Positions 35,101 to 45,579 of a stretch of 64,000 bases of DNA are shown here, in pieces. A model generated the notes under the pieces. It saw nothing but the letters and a program-made list of their open reading frames with translations, did not search any database and was not told the origin of the DNA. The stretch covers positions 2,349,095-2,413,094 of the forward strand of contig BCJX01000004.1 of the NCBI GenBank assembly GCA_001600415.1. The letters run 5' to 3'. Origin of the DNA: Pascua guehoae. Lineage: Eukaryota > Basidiomycota > Tremellomycetes > Trichosporonales > Trichosporonaceae. The position numbers and the translations under genes were made by a program. Numbering within the stretch: position 1 is the first letter of the stretch; the number at the start of each line of letters is the position of its first letter.

Positions 35101-37715
35101 GATGACCTTTATTTCGCGGAGTACGTTCTAGTAATCATGACCTTCTGACCGACGCTAACGTGTGCAGAGCGCCATGAGATGGCCCAGATCATCCGTGCGG
35201 CCCGTGGTCGCCTTAGGGACACCCCGCCAGAAGACCGCGCTCTCCGCCCGAGTGACGTGCCAGGCACTCTGCTCAATGTCGCCTTCCTTAACATGTCGTC
35301 GAGCGACGAGACCCTTCGCATGGGCGCGTACAACCTGGTCAACGAACTGTGCCAGTTCTTCAAGTACGACCTCTCCACGCAAGTGATGAAGGTGTCGAGT
35401 GAGTTGTCCCTCGGATGGCCTGCACTAACTCCTCAGATGGCCTGTTGATCCCGAGCAACTCGCTCTCCTTTGTGTACAAGCTCAGCAAGGCTCTGGCGAC
35501 CTCTGCGCCCAACCTTACCCTTGAATTCCTAAAGGAGTGGACAATCGGCTTTGCCAAGGCCGACACACCGCAGAAGACTGCGTGCCTGCACTACGTCGCA
35601 CCGTGGCTTGGGAACCTGGAACTGTTCGCCAAGCCGACACGCGATGATGGTGTGGAAAGCGTCAAGCAGGTGGCAGAGATCATTCGCAGTCTCATCGGCC
35701 TCACAGTTGGCGAGAAGCGTCGCCTGCACCTGTCCATCCACGAGCACGTCTGGGGTGTCATTGGCGCCTCCCACGAGGCACTCGTTGACCTTGTCATTAC
35801 CGAACTGCTCCAGGTAGCCGTCAACGCTGGGCCTGGTTCCGAAAAGGCCGAGTGTGTCGCCGACATTGTCGTCTCGTTGTCGTCAACTGCGGTCAAGGGC
35901 AAGGTCGTGTCGCGTTTGCGCAAGACCATTGCCCAGACATACCTCAAGCCTTCAACGAGCCTGACCGAGAGCTCGTCGTGGAACGAAATCTGCACGCTTG
36001 CGCGCATCAACCTTGCACTCGCGTTTAGCCCGTCGTCGTCGGTGGACACGCAGCTATTCCTGCCCGAGCTGTTCCACACCATTACGCTCCTTGCAGGCAT
36101 CGGGCCCGTGCTCATGCGCCAGACCGTTTACGGCCTCGTGATCAACCTCCTTCAGTCGCTCGCGACTGTGCCCTCGTCGGGCGACATGGACACGACATCG
36201 CTTCAGCATCTCCTCAACCAGGCCCAGCAGGTCGACATGATTGCCGCGTTTGGTCTGATGCCGAGCCCTGGTAGCCTCGAGCTGTCTGGTTTACCACACT
36301 GGGACCAGAATGGTGTCACCCACCTCGACTCGCTTGAAATGGTCACCAAGTTCCTAGGCGAAGTGCTTAGCGCGGCTGCTATTTCGACCGACTGCGCAAA
36401 TGCCTGGCGGGCACGTTGGATGGGTCTCGTCGCTGCGACGTGCTTCCAGCACAGTCCTGCGACGCAGCCCCAGGCGTTTACCGCGCTGGGCTACCTTGCC
36501 TCGGATGAGGTCGATGATGATCTCGTCTACCAGGTCCTGGTCGCGCTGAGCACGACGCTTGCCCACTTCCAGGAGTCGGACACTGTGCTCATTGTGAGCA
36601 TGCTGCGGTGCCTGTCGCGCATGATCCCAGGTCTTGTTCCCGAGAGCCGGTACGCGCCGACATTGTTCTGGCTCGCCGTCGCCGTGCTCCAGCTCGCATA
36701 CATTCCGCTGTTTGCGCCCGCACTCGAGCTGCTTCTCACCACTGTCAAGCACATGGACGCGTCTGGCGCATTTGCCAACGGCCTCTTTGATAGCCTCCTG
36801 GCGACGCGCAAGTCTGTCGGCGACTCTGCACGCAAGCTCGACCAGATTTGTGGCATCAACTTTGACACGGACCCGTCGTTTTCGCTCGTTGCCATCATCT
36901 ACAAGGGCGTTCGGCACCCGAACACGCGCAAGCTCACGATTGCGACCCTGACCGAGTTCCTCCGTCTCTCTGCTACGTCGCGCCCCGAGCCGTTTGAAGA
37001 CGACGGCCCCTTGATTGGCACACGCAGTGTGGCATTCTTTACCGCACTCCTTCCGATCTCGTCGTCGTCGCCAGCCGAGCTCAAGGCCATGTTTACGGCC
37101 TCGGGCATTGACGTTGCGGAATCTGAACTGCGCGACCTGTCGACCCTGTCTGTTTTCCACCTCCTGGAGCTGCCAAACAATTCGACTGGCTTGCTCCTTG
37201 TCACACTCATTCTTACCATTCTCGGCAGTGCCAGCACGGACGCTGAAAAGCTCGTGCTGTACCGTCTGATTGCGGACGCGAGCGTCGAGCAGCCCGACAT
37301 TGTCGGTTGGGCGTACGACAGTCTCGTCCCGCGTATGACCGATGTGCTCAAGACGACGGCTTCCACGGCTATTCTCTCCGCCGTCACCCTCATCCTGGAG
37401 CGCGCCATGGCGGACGGAAAATACACGTTCCCCACTGGCGTCCCGACCGACTCGAGCAGCTCGCTCCACAAGAAGACTTACTCGTCGAGCGTGCACTCGG
37501 GCTCACCCAACTTGGCGTCCCAGGGCGCCAGCAGCACTGCGCGCGAGCAGGTGCTCGAAGAAATGGGCATGAAGGGCCTCGCAGACATGAACTTCCAGGG
37601 CGTCAAGATTGACCGGTACGTCTACGCATTGCTCGAGTCGGACCACACTAACTCTTCCAGCCTTACAAGCATGGCGAAATGGGTCGCCTCGCTCATCGAG
37701 TCTCTGACCATCTGA
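29177..37715 (+). CDS. Neurofibromin/Ira-type Ras GTPase-activating protein
   Basis: Exons 29177-29362, 29546-29692, 29740-31167, 31209-32407, 32453-32795, 32847-35120, 35168-35398, 35437-37615, 37661-37715; about 2,670-2,680 aa, the family size. A long alpha-solenoid region precedes the RasGAP domain, with the arginine finger in LFRANS near residue 1323 and the signature FLRFFCPA near residue 1435. A Sec14-like module (GRRIFYFIIARVALVDYDLL, near residue 1641) and a PH-like segment follow, then helical repeats. It stimulates GTP hydrolysis on Ras and so dampens cAMP/PKA and growth signalling. Oddity: within exon 6 the frame shifts by one base around 34872-34916. Either one base is missing (GCGCGG at 34896-34901), or a weak 44-base intron at 34872-34915 is removed. 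Both options restore VPVVVKLGDDCLQV and full-length closure. Confidence 0.93.
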
Positions 37716-38369
37716 GTCTCCATACCCTCTGTACTCGTACTGTACCCGGATCTCCAGCATACCCCCCGTCTTACCCATATGCCCACCCCCAGACCATGAC
37801 CCCGTACCCCCCGGCCCCCCAATCGTACCCCCACAGCGCTTTTGCCCACCTCCACCCCCCCCCTCCCGCCCTGCTACTAGCTTATGCCCTACCCGTACAC
37901 CGTAAACCCTGCATTATAATGTACTCGAGAGTAGTAGGGCGGCAGATCAGCCCATGCGGCATGAAGACGTTGGATTTGAGTAGGCCGAGGCGAGGCAATC
38001 GCGGCGAGTATAAACGAGCAAGCTGTCATGTAGTACGTTTGAGGTTGCGACTTTGGCGCGGGTTCTCAGTCGGAGCTGGTCTGGTTAGTGTAGGGTTGCC
38101 GAATGCAGGACGAAGTAGCCTCTCATGATTGCCCTCGAGCTTGGATCTTGGTCAGCCGATGAGGCCAACGCATGGGGCAAGACGCGGGCTGGGAGCCGAG
38201 AAGACTGCGACTTGCACTTTACAGTTGTGAGGCAAGGGCTCATCACTTGGATGCTCCGAGCGCGAGTTCCCACTGTCGGACATGCCGCACCAAACGCCAC
38301 AAGCGAGTGGGGAGTGCACCAACCCCGCCCGTCCACACCGTTGTGCGGAACCACTCCCCAGACTCGCAA

Positions 38370-38461
38370 GGCAGCGTAAACGCACACCATTATTTGTCAC
38401 AAGTAAGTAAAGTGGGCTTGCCGGTGTCGAAATCAGCAGGTTGAACCTGCACCGGGCTGCC
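38370..38461 (+). ncRNA. tRNA-like unit 1 (candidate pol III transcript or tRNA-Ser-like relic)
   Basis: GGCAGC at 38370-38375 can pair perfectly with GCTGCC at 38456-38461, immediately followed by TTTTT. Inside, GGGCTTGCC resembles the variable arm of a serine tRNA and GCAGGTTGAACCTGC a T-arm containing a B-box-like GGTTgAACC. The D-arm and anticodon arm are not canonical. The unit is 92 bases. A related unit lies about 570 bp downstream, and similarity extends at least 80 bp upstream of both (an AAACGCCAC block). It could be a degenerate tRNA, a tRNA-derived SINE head or a novel small RNA. Confidence 0.4.
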
Positions 38462-38938
38462 TTTTTGTCATCGCATTCTTGTCTCTCCCATTGATGAGCA
38501 TGTCCCGTTGTGGCTGGAGCGGACGGTGTACGCTCATTGTCATCTCGCGAAATGAGGTAGGCTGGGCATGCACGCAGGGCCATGGGGGGGCGTGGCACTG
38601 CTGTTCCAGTTCGACCGCTGGTCACCCACCTGACACATTCCACGGACAGGGCATGTCCGAGGCTTGTCGCACATGCCGGTACAGTAGGGTCAACGGTAGA
38701 TTGGTCAAGCGGGGGGGGGGGGGGGGTATGTCAATGAGGTGCGCACGCGGGTAGGGGGCCGACAGAGACCAGGAGACGCTCAGAAACAGACTCATTTACT
38801 TGTGCAACTTGTGGAACTGGTGGTCATGTCCTTCCCAAGGGACCGTTGACTTGTGGACATGTGCCCCAAACGCCACGAACAGATGTGGGATACTGGCGCC
38901 GGTGCCGTCATAACCAACCAGACCACCAATATTGTCAA

Positions 38939-39035
38939 GGCAGCGTAGCAAACCCTTACAATCAAGCATACTTTCAATTTGTAGTCTGCTTGCCCAAAGG
39001 CACCCGGCGTAGGTTCGAACCTTCGCCGCGCTGTC
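38939..39035 (+). ncRNA. tRNA-like unit 2 (candidate pol III transcript)
   Basis: GGCAGCG at 38939-38945 pairs with CGCTGTC at 39029-39035 (one G-U), followed directly by TTTTT. Within it, GGCGTAGGTTCGAACCTTCG and the following CC form a near-perfect palindrome containing a good B-box (GGTTCGAACC), and CTTGCCCAAAGGCA could be a small extra arm. The 5' half lacks a proper D-arm and anticodon stem, so this is not called as a working tRNA. Conservation of paired ends, box and terminator in both units, despite diverged sequence, suggests structure is being kept. Confidence 0.4.
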
Positions 39036-39416
39036 TTTTTGGCGCTCGTATTATTTTTGTTTTGGCCAGTTCCGTCGCTGACACAGGGTGGAGCTGACGT
39101 GCTCTTGTTCCATGTGGGACGATACCTGGTCACAATCACAAAGGCAACACCTGCACGGTCACTGCCTCTTCAGGTTCCAAGGTGGCCGCAATGTGCAGCA
39201 GGGAGACTCGGCCAGTCACCGCGTATCAGTACTATACATGAGTTGATACACAAACCATGCGCTTCTATCAACAGCTCAAAACGGGCAACCCCCCTCCGCC
39301 GCGTGCGTGCGTCACGCCTCGTCCAATGCGTCACTCGGCATCGCCATGCCATCTCCGTCGCAGTCTTGCCGCCTCACGCCGTAGCACTTCCACGGCTCAC
39401 ACCTCACGCCCCGGGC

Positions 39417-40481
39417 TCACGCGGCCGCGCGCTTCTTGGCCTTCTTGGCCGCCTTGATCTGCCGCTCGCGCTCGTCGAGCGCCGACGGCTTGTCCTTCTT
39501 GCCCTTGCCCGCCTTGTCCGCACCCTTGCTCTTGCTCTTGCCCGCCACCGCAGCGTTGGTTTCACTCTTGCCGCCCTTGCCGCTCGGCGCCTTGCCATTC
39601 TTGCCCGGGCCAGACTTGCCGGTGCTCCCCGGTGTGGAATCGCGCGACGGGCCCTCGAGCTTGGGCCGCTTGGCCGCTTGGCCGTCGCCGTCGGCGCCGC
39701 GCTTCTTGGACACCGAGACGGTCTTTAGTCCCGAGATGGTGTCGCGGAGCTTGTCGGCGTGCGACGGTGGGGCCGGGGAGGGGCGGGACGAGTGCGAGGG
39801 AGTCGCTGATCCTGATCCGGGCTGCTTGGACTTGGCCTTGGCCTTGGTGGGGGACGTCTTCGGGATGCTTCGAGGCGGCGAAAAGCCCGCGGGGCGGCGG
39901 AACTCGCGCGGCGCCGCATCCCCGGCCTGCATGTCAGTTGTTACTCCAAAGGAGCAAATTCAACTGACCTTTTGTCGCAGCTGCGGCACGTCGACGTCGT
40001 CCATGCTCACATCCCCCTCGTCCCCCTCGTCCCCCTCGTCCCCCTCGTCCCCCTCGTCGTCCTCCTCGCCTTCCCCGTCTTGCAGCTCGCTGGCGCCAAA
40101 CCCGCCAAACGTCCGGCGTCCCACGTCCCCACCCCCGTCCTCCACAAAGGGAAGGTAGGACGCGACAAACTGCACGCGCGGGCGGGACGGCCCCGCCGTT
40201 GCCGTCGATGTGGGCCCGGCAGCGCGGCGCGGGAGGAACCACCGCGCCGCGTCGTCGGCTGCGTCCGGGGCCGGGCTCGCTGGGTCGGGCGTCGCTGGGC
40301 CGGGTGCGGGCGTGCCCCGGTTCGGCGTCGCCGTGCCCGTGCTAGCGGCAGAAGCACCAGACGCAGCAGGGGTGCTGACAGCACCTGGACCGGCGGCGGG
40401 CTTGGCGGCGGGCTTGGCGGCGTTGCGCGCAGCTGCCCGCTGCATAAACTTGAGGTTGAGCGTGCCGGACGAGAGCGACAT
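39417..40481 (-). CDS. MPP6, nuclear exosome cofactor
   Basis: Exons (complement): 39969-40481 and 39417-39926; 340 aa. The start MSLSSGTLNLKFMQRA is the Mpp6 signature (LSxxLLxMKFMQR). The middle holds ARWFLPRR and GRRTFGGFG, both conserved in fungal Mpp6. Mpp6 binds Rrp40 in the nuclear RNA exosome and assists Mtr4-dependent decay and 5.8S maturation. The rest is low-complexity: an Ala/Pro-rich segment, an acidic GDE repeat (GEEDDEGDEGDEGDEGDEGD), and a Lys/Ser/Gly-rich basic tail, making it longer than the yeast protein. A 42-base intron separates the acidic and basic halves. Divergent to MED4 with 308 bp between starts. Confidence 0.85.
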
Positions 40482-40789
40482 GGTGTACAGGGCAACGTCG
40501 GCGGGTGGGAGGTGCGGTGTGTTGTCGAGTTGTGGACGTTGTGTACCGTAGATGGTTGTGTAGATTGGGGGAAGGGCGAAATTGCGACGAAGTTGGCGGA
40601 CGAGGGTGGAGATGGGCCAATCTCCGTGCGTGGCAAAGAGTGTTGTGACGAGGGATGGGAGATGGGAAGAGGAGCATTCATTGTCCTCTATCCGTATCAA
40701 CATCGTTCTCAGCACCCAACACCCAACACCCAGCACCCAATACCCACCACCCAAAACCCCCAGCTCACCATCCCCACCCAGACCCCACA
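40482..40789. promoter_or_regulatory. Bidirectional promoter MPP6 / MED4
   Basis: 308 bp separate the two divergent start codons. The plus strand shows a tandem run of CACCCAACACCCAACACCCA-type 7-mers (about 40709-40750) just before MED4, likely in its leader or promoter. No defined factor site is claimed. Confidence 0.5.
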
Positions 40790-42604
40790 ATGACATCAGC
40801 CCCACCCCGCCCCTCCCTCCTCCTCGCGCTCTCGACGCAGTCCGCGCTCCTGTCCGAACTCTTCCTCGCCCTCCCCGCCGGCGCGGACGGTATCCCCGCC
40901 CTCCATGCCGCGCTCGTCTCGTCTGCGGGCGCGCTCGACTCGTTGTCGGTGCAGGCGCGCGAGCACCAGCGCGCATGGGCGCGCCTGTGCGCGCAGCAGG
41001 GCGAGGTGGCGGTGCTTGAACGGCGCGTGAGGGCGCTCGTACGCGAGCTCGAGGGGGCGCGGGTTGGGCTGGAGGGTATGGTCGAGGAGGGGAGGAGGGT
41101 GAGGGACGGCATTGAGAAGAGTGAAAAGGGTGAGTCTGGGCCGACCCCGGAGAGGAGGGGGGAGAGAGCGTGTTGAGGGGGAGGACAGGTGTGACGATGC
41201 GCGATGGCTGTGTGCAAGTGGGCCACGGAAGAGAACACGCCGAGCTGTCCGGCGGGGACGCTTTCGCGCCGTGGTTATGGAGCACCTAGCCACTGTGCGA
41301 CACTTGTCCTTGATATTCGTGCCAGAGGTGGCTGCAGGACTGCCACTCCTATCGCTTCGACGCAAGCTTGGTACTGAACAATGGCTGCTGTACGCACAGC
41401 TGCACGCTGCCGTACGGGTTTCATCTCATGCTACGGCGTACTGGAATACATGCGCCTGTACTCGCCTCTGTCTTCCGGCCTCGACCATTGTCCGCCTTGC
41501 CATGTTATTTTCCAGCGTCAACACTCATCCCCCCCCCCAACCTTGACCCTAGCCTCCTCCCAACTCCAACTCCCGATCCGCGACTCGCTAACACCAGACC
41601 CCGTCGGCGTCCCCGTCATCCTCGCGCACGCACACGCGCTCGCACGCACGACGTCGGCACCGGTATCCAGCCTCCTCGCACCAGGACAGCAGAGCGCGCC
41701 GTGGCCGACCGAGATGGATATGCGCCAAGGGCTCTTGTTCCAGCTCGAGGGGAGCATGTCGGGTGTGGGCGACGTGGGCGTCGTGGGCGAGGGTGAGTGT
41801 CGTGTGGTGTTGTGTATTGGATGGCGTCGGGGGGGGGGGGGGGGGAGACAGCGCTTGGCCTTGGAAAGGTGTCTTATCAGGGGACTAGTCGGAGTTGGAG
41901 TCAGCCTGGGAACTGGGGCTGGGGTGCTAGTGGCGCGTCCGTGGCATCGAAGAAGTGCTGTCTGCAAGTCCGAGTCAAAGCTCGAGGTCCGAGTGCAGCT
42001 GGCCCTTGTCCAAGCATGTTCTCGGTCGCACCCCCGACTCGGCCAGTCCGGCTGCCAGAGTTGGAGTTGGAGTCGACTGAGGAACTGGAGCTGGAGTCGA
42101 CCTAGGAACTGGAGTTGGGAGTCTATCTGAGAGCGGGAGCTGGAGTCTATCTGAGAACAGGCGCTGGGGTACCATTTGCTCGGAGTTCCGGCTGCAGGTC
42201 CGAGTCCAAGCGAGGGCCCAGTGGAGACCGCGCCCAAGCATCTCGACTCCGACTCTGACTCCGACTGGGATAAACTTGGCAGAAGGCTGGGAGCGCACAA
42301 GCTCCCAGTCTCCAGATCCAGCCCAAACTTCCCCAGGCTAATCGAACGATCTTGCAGAGCTGCAGGACACCGTCCTCTGTCTCCGAACAGCTCCCCCGTA
42401 CTTGGAGCAGCTCGCCTCTCCCATCCCTCTCCCAACTCACCACATCGCCCCGCACTCACAACCCAAACGCGCCCACTAACTCCAGAACCAACCGAGGACA
42501 AGGCGGAACCGCGCCACGAGGTCGTGCACGAAGACCCGGGGCGGCGGTACGACCCGGGCGCCGTCTTCGAGCTCGACCTCAACTCGGACTCGGACGACGA
42601 TTAG
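40790..42604 (+). CDS. Mediator complex subunit 4
   Basis: Exons 40790-41129, 41598-41792 and 42486-42604; 217 aa. An N-terminal coiled coil (QREH-type helix, EVAVLERRVRALVRELEGAR) leads to VILAHAHALARTTSAP, then PWPTEMDMRQGLLFQLEG. The latter is the Med4 signature (PTxxxMRxGLL), and the chain ends in an acidic LDLNSDSDDD. Med4 sits in the Mediator middle module and links RNA polymerase II to activators. Both introns are exceptional for this locus (468 and 693 bp); the second contains a degenerate ~24-bp minisatellite and a 17-base G run. Splice junctions G/AC and G/AA close the frame. Confidence 0.85.
41829..42290. repeat. G run and degenerate minisatellite in MED4 intron 2
   Basis: A 17-base G run (41829-41845) is followed by diverged tandem units around GGAACTGGAGCTGGAGTCGA and CTGAGAGCGGGAGCTGGAGT (about 42055-42170). 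Related blocks occur upstream near 41890-41930. Two larger segments, near 41965-42020 and 42188-42240, are also similar to one another. All lie within the intron. Confidence 0.7.
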
Positions 42605-43934
42605 GTTCCGAGGTAGGATCGAGTGGCAAGCTGTGGACCTTCGAGTCCGGGGAGTTTGGGAAGCTCGGGAGTTTGGAGAGCTGGGGAGAGTGGATGTCGC
42701 CGTTCTGCCTCCTACCGGGGGTACCGACGTGGGTGTCGGGAGAAGCGCTACGCGTATACGAGCGCGACTCTGTGGTTAGACGATTATGCGAGGACTCTCC
42801 ATGTACATGTACAATGCACCCTCGCGCCTTGGCTGGGCATTGACACCAGAGCCAGCCAGCAGCATGGACGACAACTAATTGTGTCCTCAACCACCTCTCG
42901 TGCTTGCATTCTAGCACAGCGACATGTATCACATCCGTGTCGGTCCCAGCCCGGGGCAAGTGGCCAGAGCCCCTCATCACGTCTACGACGCGTCTGTCCG
43001 TTCAGACTCCATCTGGCCTAGCGGCCCAGCACCAGCACCCCCAGCACCCCAGCACCTCACGGCCACACTCGACCGCTGCCGCCACAATCGGCACCGGCAC
43101 CAGTGTTGGTTACCGTACCGGATTTCCGCCTCGGGTCGTGCCTCGGCGCGAGGAATGGCCCGAACATGGTCTCAGTCTTAGCCTTTGGTCTGGCTTGGTC
43201 TGGGTTTCGCGCATGCTTGGTCTCGCAGTCTCATGTTTGTTTCTTGGCGCGCGCGTACGCGACGCCGCCACATGCGCCACTCGCTCCCGCTTGGCGATGG
43301 CCAGGACTGTCGCACACGACGTGCCAAGACTGAGTAACCCCGAGTTACTGAATTGCGGGCGTGGAGGCTGAATGAGCGCGACGCGGGCCGACTGACACTG
43401 GCTGGGACTATACGCGCGGTCCTTTGTTGACACTGACCGCATGGACTAGTGCATGACTGTGTGGCTGCTGGCTCCTTATCGCTGTCTCAATAGCCATTGT
43501 TGTGCTCCGGGTGCAGGTACGAGGATGCACACGACACACTCCAACCAGTCCACCAAACCAACAAGTATTATTATCGCATCTGATCACCGCTGCCACTCGC
43601 CGTAGACTCTAGATGGACGCCGGTTCATGCCCGCGACACGTTATCTACGAGCTCTACGTGTCTGTGGCGGGTGCAGCCGGCGAAGGGACGGTGACGGGGG
43701 ACGCGAAGTGCGAGCTGATGTAACATTTGTCCGTATGAAATGAGAAAGAGCCATCTAGATGTCCAACAAGGGGTGTGTGGGTGATGAGCTACGCCAAAGT
43801 GAAGGGGTGGGTTGTCGTTGGTTGTCGTGGACGAGCCCGGGGTGGCGGGTGTCAGGTTGCCATGGTGCCGGGGAGAGTCGAAAGGTTTGGTGTCACGGTA
43901 CAAGTGACAATAGGCTTAGCGCCTACGCCTGCGC
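42605..43934. other. Intergenic between convergent MED4 and chitin deacetylase
   Basis: In this 1.3-kb stretch, open frames are short, with Ser/Pro/Arg-rich translations and no recognisable family. No RNA gene or clear repeat is seen. Confidence 0.45.
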
Positions 43935-45579
43935 TTACGCAAGGGCAATGGCGGCGACGACGGCACCAATGGCGACGGCGAGGGGAGCAAGAGGCTTGCT
44001 GGCACCCGAGTTGGGGTTGGCGGCGGCGGCGCTACCGCTGGGGGCGGCCGAGTTGGCGGCGCCGCCACCGGCGGTGACGGTAGGGGGAGCCTGGCCGGTA
44101 ACGGTGCCAATCTTGGGCTGGAAGACGGCGCCGGTGCCCGAGGGGGTGTAGCCCATAGTGGTAGCGGTGGTGTTGGACGAGGTCTCGATGTAGGCCTCCG
44201 AGTTGGGGAGGTGGAGGCAGTCGATGATGGACTTGAGGGCAAACTTCTTGCTCTCGACGGCGAGGGGCAGGAAGTAGCCGACGGCGAGGTCGACGGTGGA
44301 CACATACAGGTCGTGCTCGAGGACAATGAAGCCGGTCGAAATCTTCTCAGCATAGTCCTCGAGGATCTTCTGGAAGCGCGAGAAAGACGAAGGGCCGTTG
44401 GCCTTGCCGCCGGGAATGTTCCAGTCGTCCGTGTCAAAGGTCGTCTGGTCAATGCGCGACCACATGATGGGGGTAAGACCCATCTGGGCAGCAATAGCGC
44501 GGACACGGTCGTCAATGTCGCCGTAAGGGGGGCGGAACGTGTTGGGGGTAACGCCAATCACGTCCTTGATGGCCTTCTTGGTCCAGCCAAGCTCGGCGAC
44601 AATCTGCTCGTTGGTGAGCGTCGTGAGCGTCTGGTGCGACCAGGTGTGGATCGAGAGCTGGTGGCCCGCGGCGTACTCGGCGCGGACCATCTCGGGGCGC
44701 GAAATAACACGCGAGCCAACGACAAAGAAGGTCGACGTGAGGTTTTCCTGGTTCAGGTAGTCGAGCAGCAGAGGCGTGTACGGCGAGGGTCCGTCGTCAA
44801 ACGACAGACCCCACGTGAGGTGGTCGGGGCAGGTGGAAATGTCCGTGTCGCGGACGCAGCCGCCGCACGTCCACCAGCACCGGCCGTCGTTGGCCTCGGG
44901 CCCGTTGGGGTCGCAGATACCCGTCGTCTGCGTGTAGTTGGGGACCAGCTGCCAGTTGATCTCGCTGATCCACTGCTTGACCTCGACAGAGTCAACGGGC
45001 GGCAGTGCGTCCATCGGCGGGTACTTGGTAGCCTGCTCCGCGCCCGCCACAAAGGTGGGCATCGGAGGCGCGCCAGTGATGGGCCCCGTGGCGCCGCCGT
45101 CCACCGTCGTGTACATGGCGACAGTCTCCGACCCGGGCATGCCAGAGGTGATGGCATTGAGGGATCTGTGTGTGTTAGCCCATGGTCCCATGCCCCGTCT
45201 TTCATGACCGAGATGCAAAGCCCCGCCTCAATTTGATAGGGTCACGCAGCCTGTAAAGAGTCGGGCCGGGTGCGTGTTACCGCGCCCTGACTGTGACGAG
45301 GCCCGTGGACGGTGGCTTGGGCCGCACAGTGCTCGCTGCGTGCCAGCGTAGATGCGCCGCGCCAAGGCCTTGTGCGCGCCGTAGGCTTGCTCCAGCGTGC
45401 TCGAGAGCGAGCGACGACACAACGGGTCTAGAGACTTACGGGACGATGTAGCCCTGGGGACCAACGGCGGCAGTCTGGGGGAGGTTGGGGTTGACCGAGA
45501 AGGTGGCCGTGTCGACGGCGGCGGGATCTTGGGCGTTGGCGCCCGCGAGGAAAGCCAAGATCGGGAGGTAGGCGAACAT
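43935..45579 (-). CDS. Chitin deacetylase, secreted and GPI-anchored
   Basis: Exons (complement): 45440-45579 and 43935-45165; 456 aa. An N-terminal signal peptide (MFAYLPILAFLAGANA) is followed by the polysaccharide deacetylase (NodB, CE4) domain: LSFDDGPSPYTP with the metal/catalytic Asp pair, HTWSHQTLTTL with the His-x-x-x-His metal ligands, and RPPYGDIDDRVR. A Cys-rich loop (CWWTCGGCVRDTDISTC) precedes it, as in cryptococcal Cda proteins. The Ser/Thr/Ala-rich tail ends in a hydrophobic helix (APLAVAIGAVVAAIALA), giving a GPI signal. It converts chitin to chitosan at the cell wall. The single 274-bp intron is long for the region. A GTA/GTG triplet repeat lies in the leader (about 45645-45674). 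Confidence 0.94.

Larger units (their letters stand above)
37716..39416. other. Intergenic region holding two tRNA-like units
   Basis: This 1.7-kb region lies between the IRA and MPP6 genes, which are convergent. It contains the paired tRNA-like units annotated separately and a 16-base G run (38711-38726). No protein gene is supported. Confidence 0.5.

Noticed and set aside
37616..37660. Unspliced reading through the last RasGAP intron
   Set aside because: The 45-base segment is a multiple of three, so the frame stays open, but it has a GTACGT donor, an ACTAAC branch point and a CCAG acceptor, and the inserted residues look foreign.
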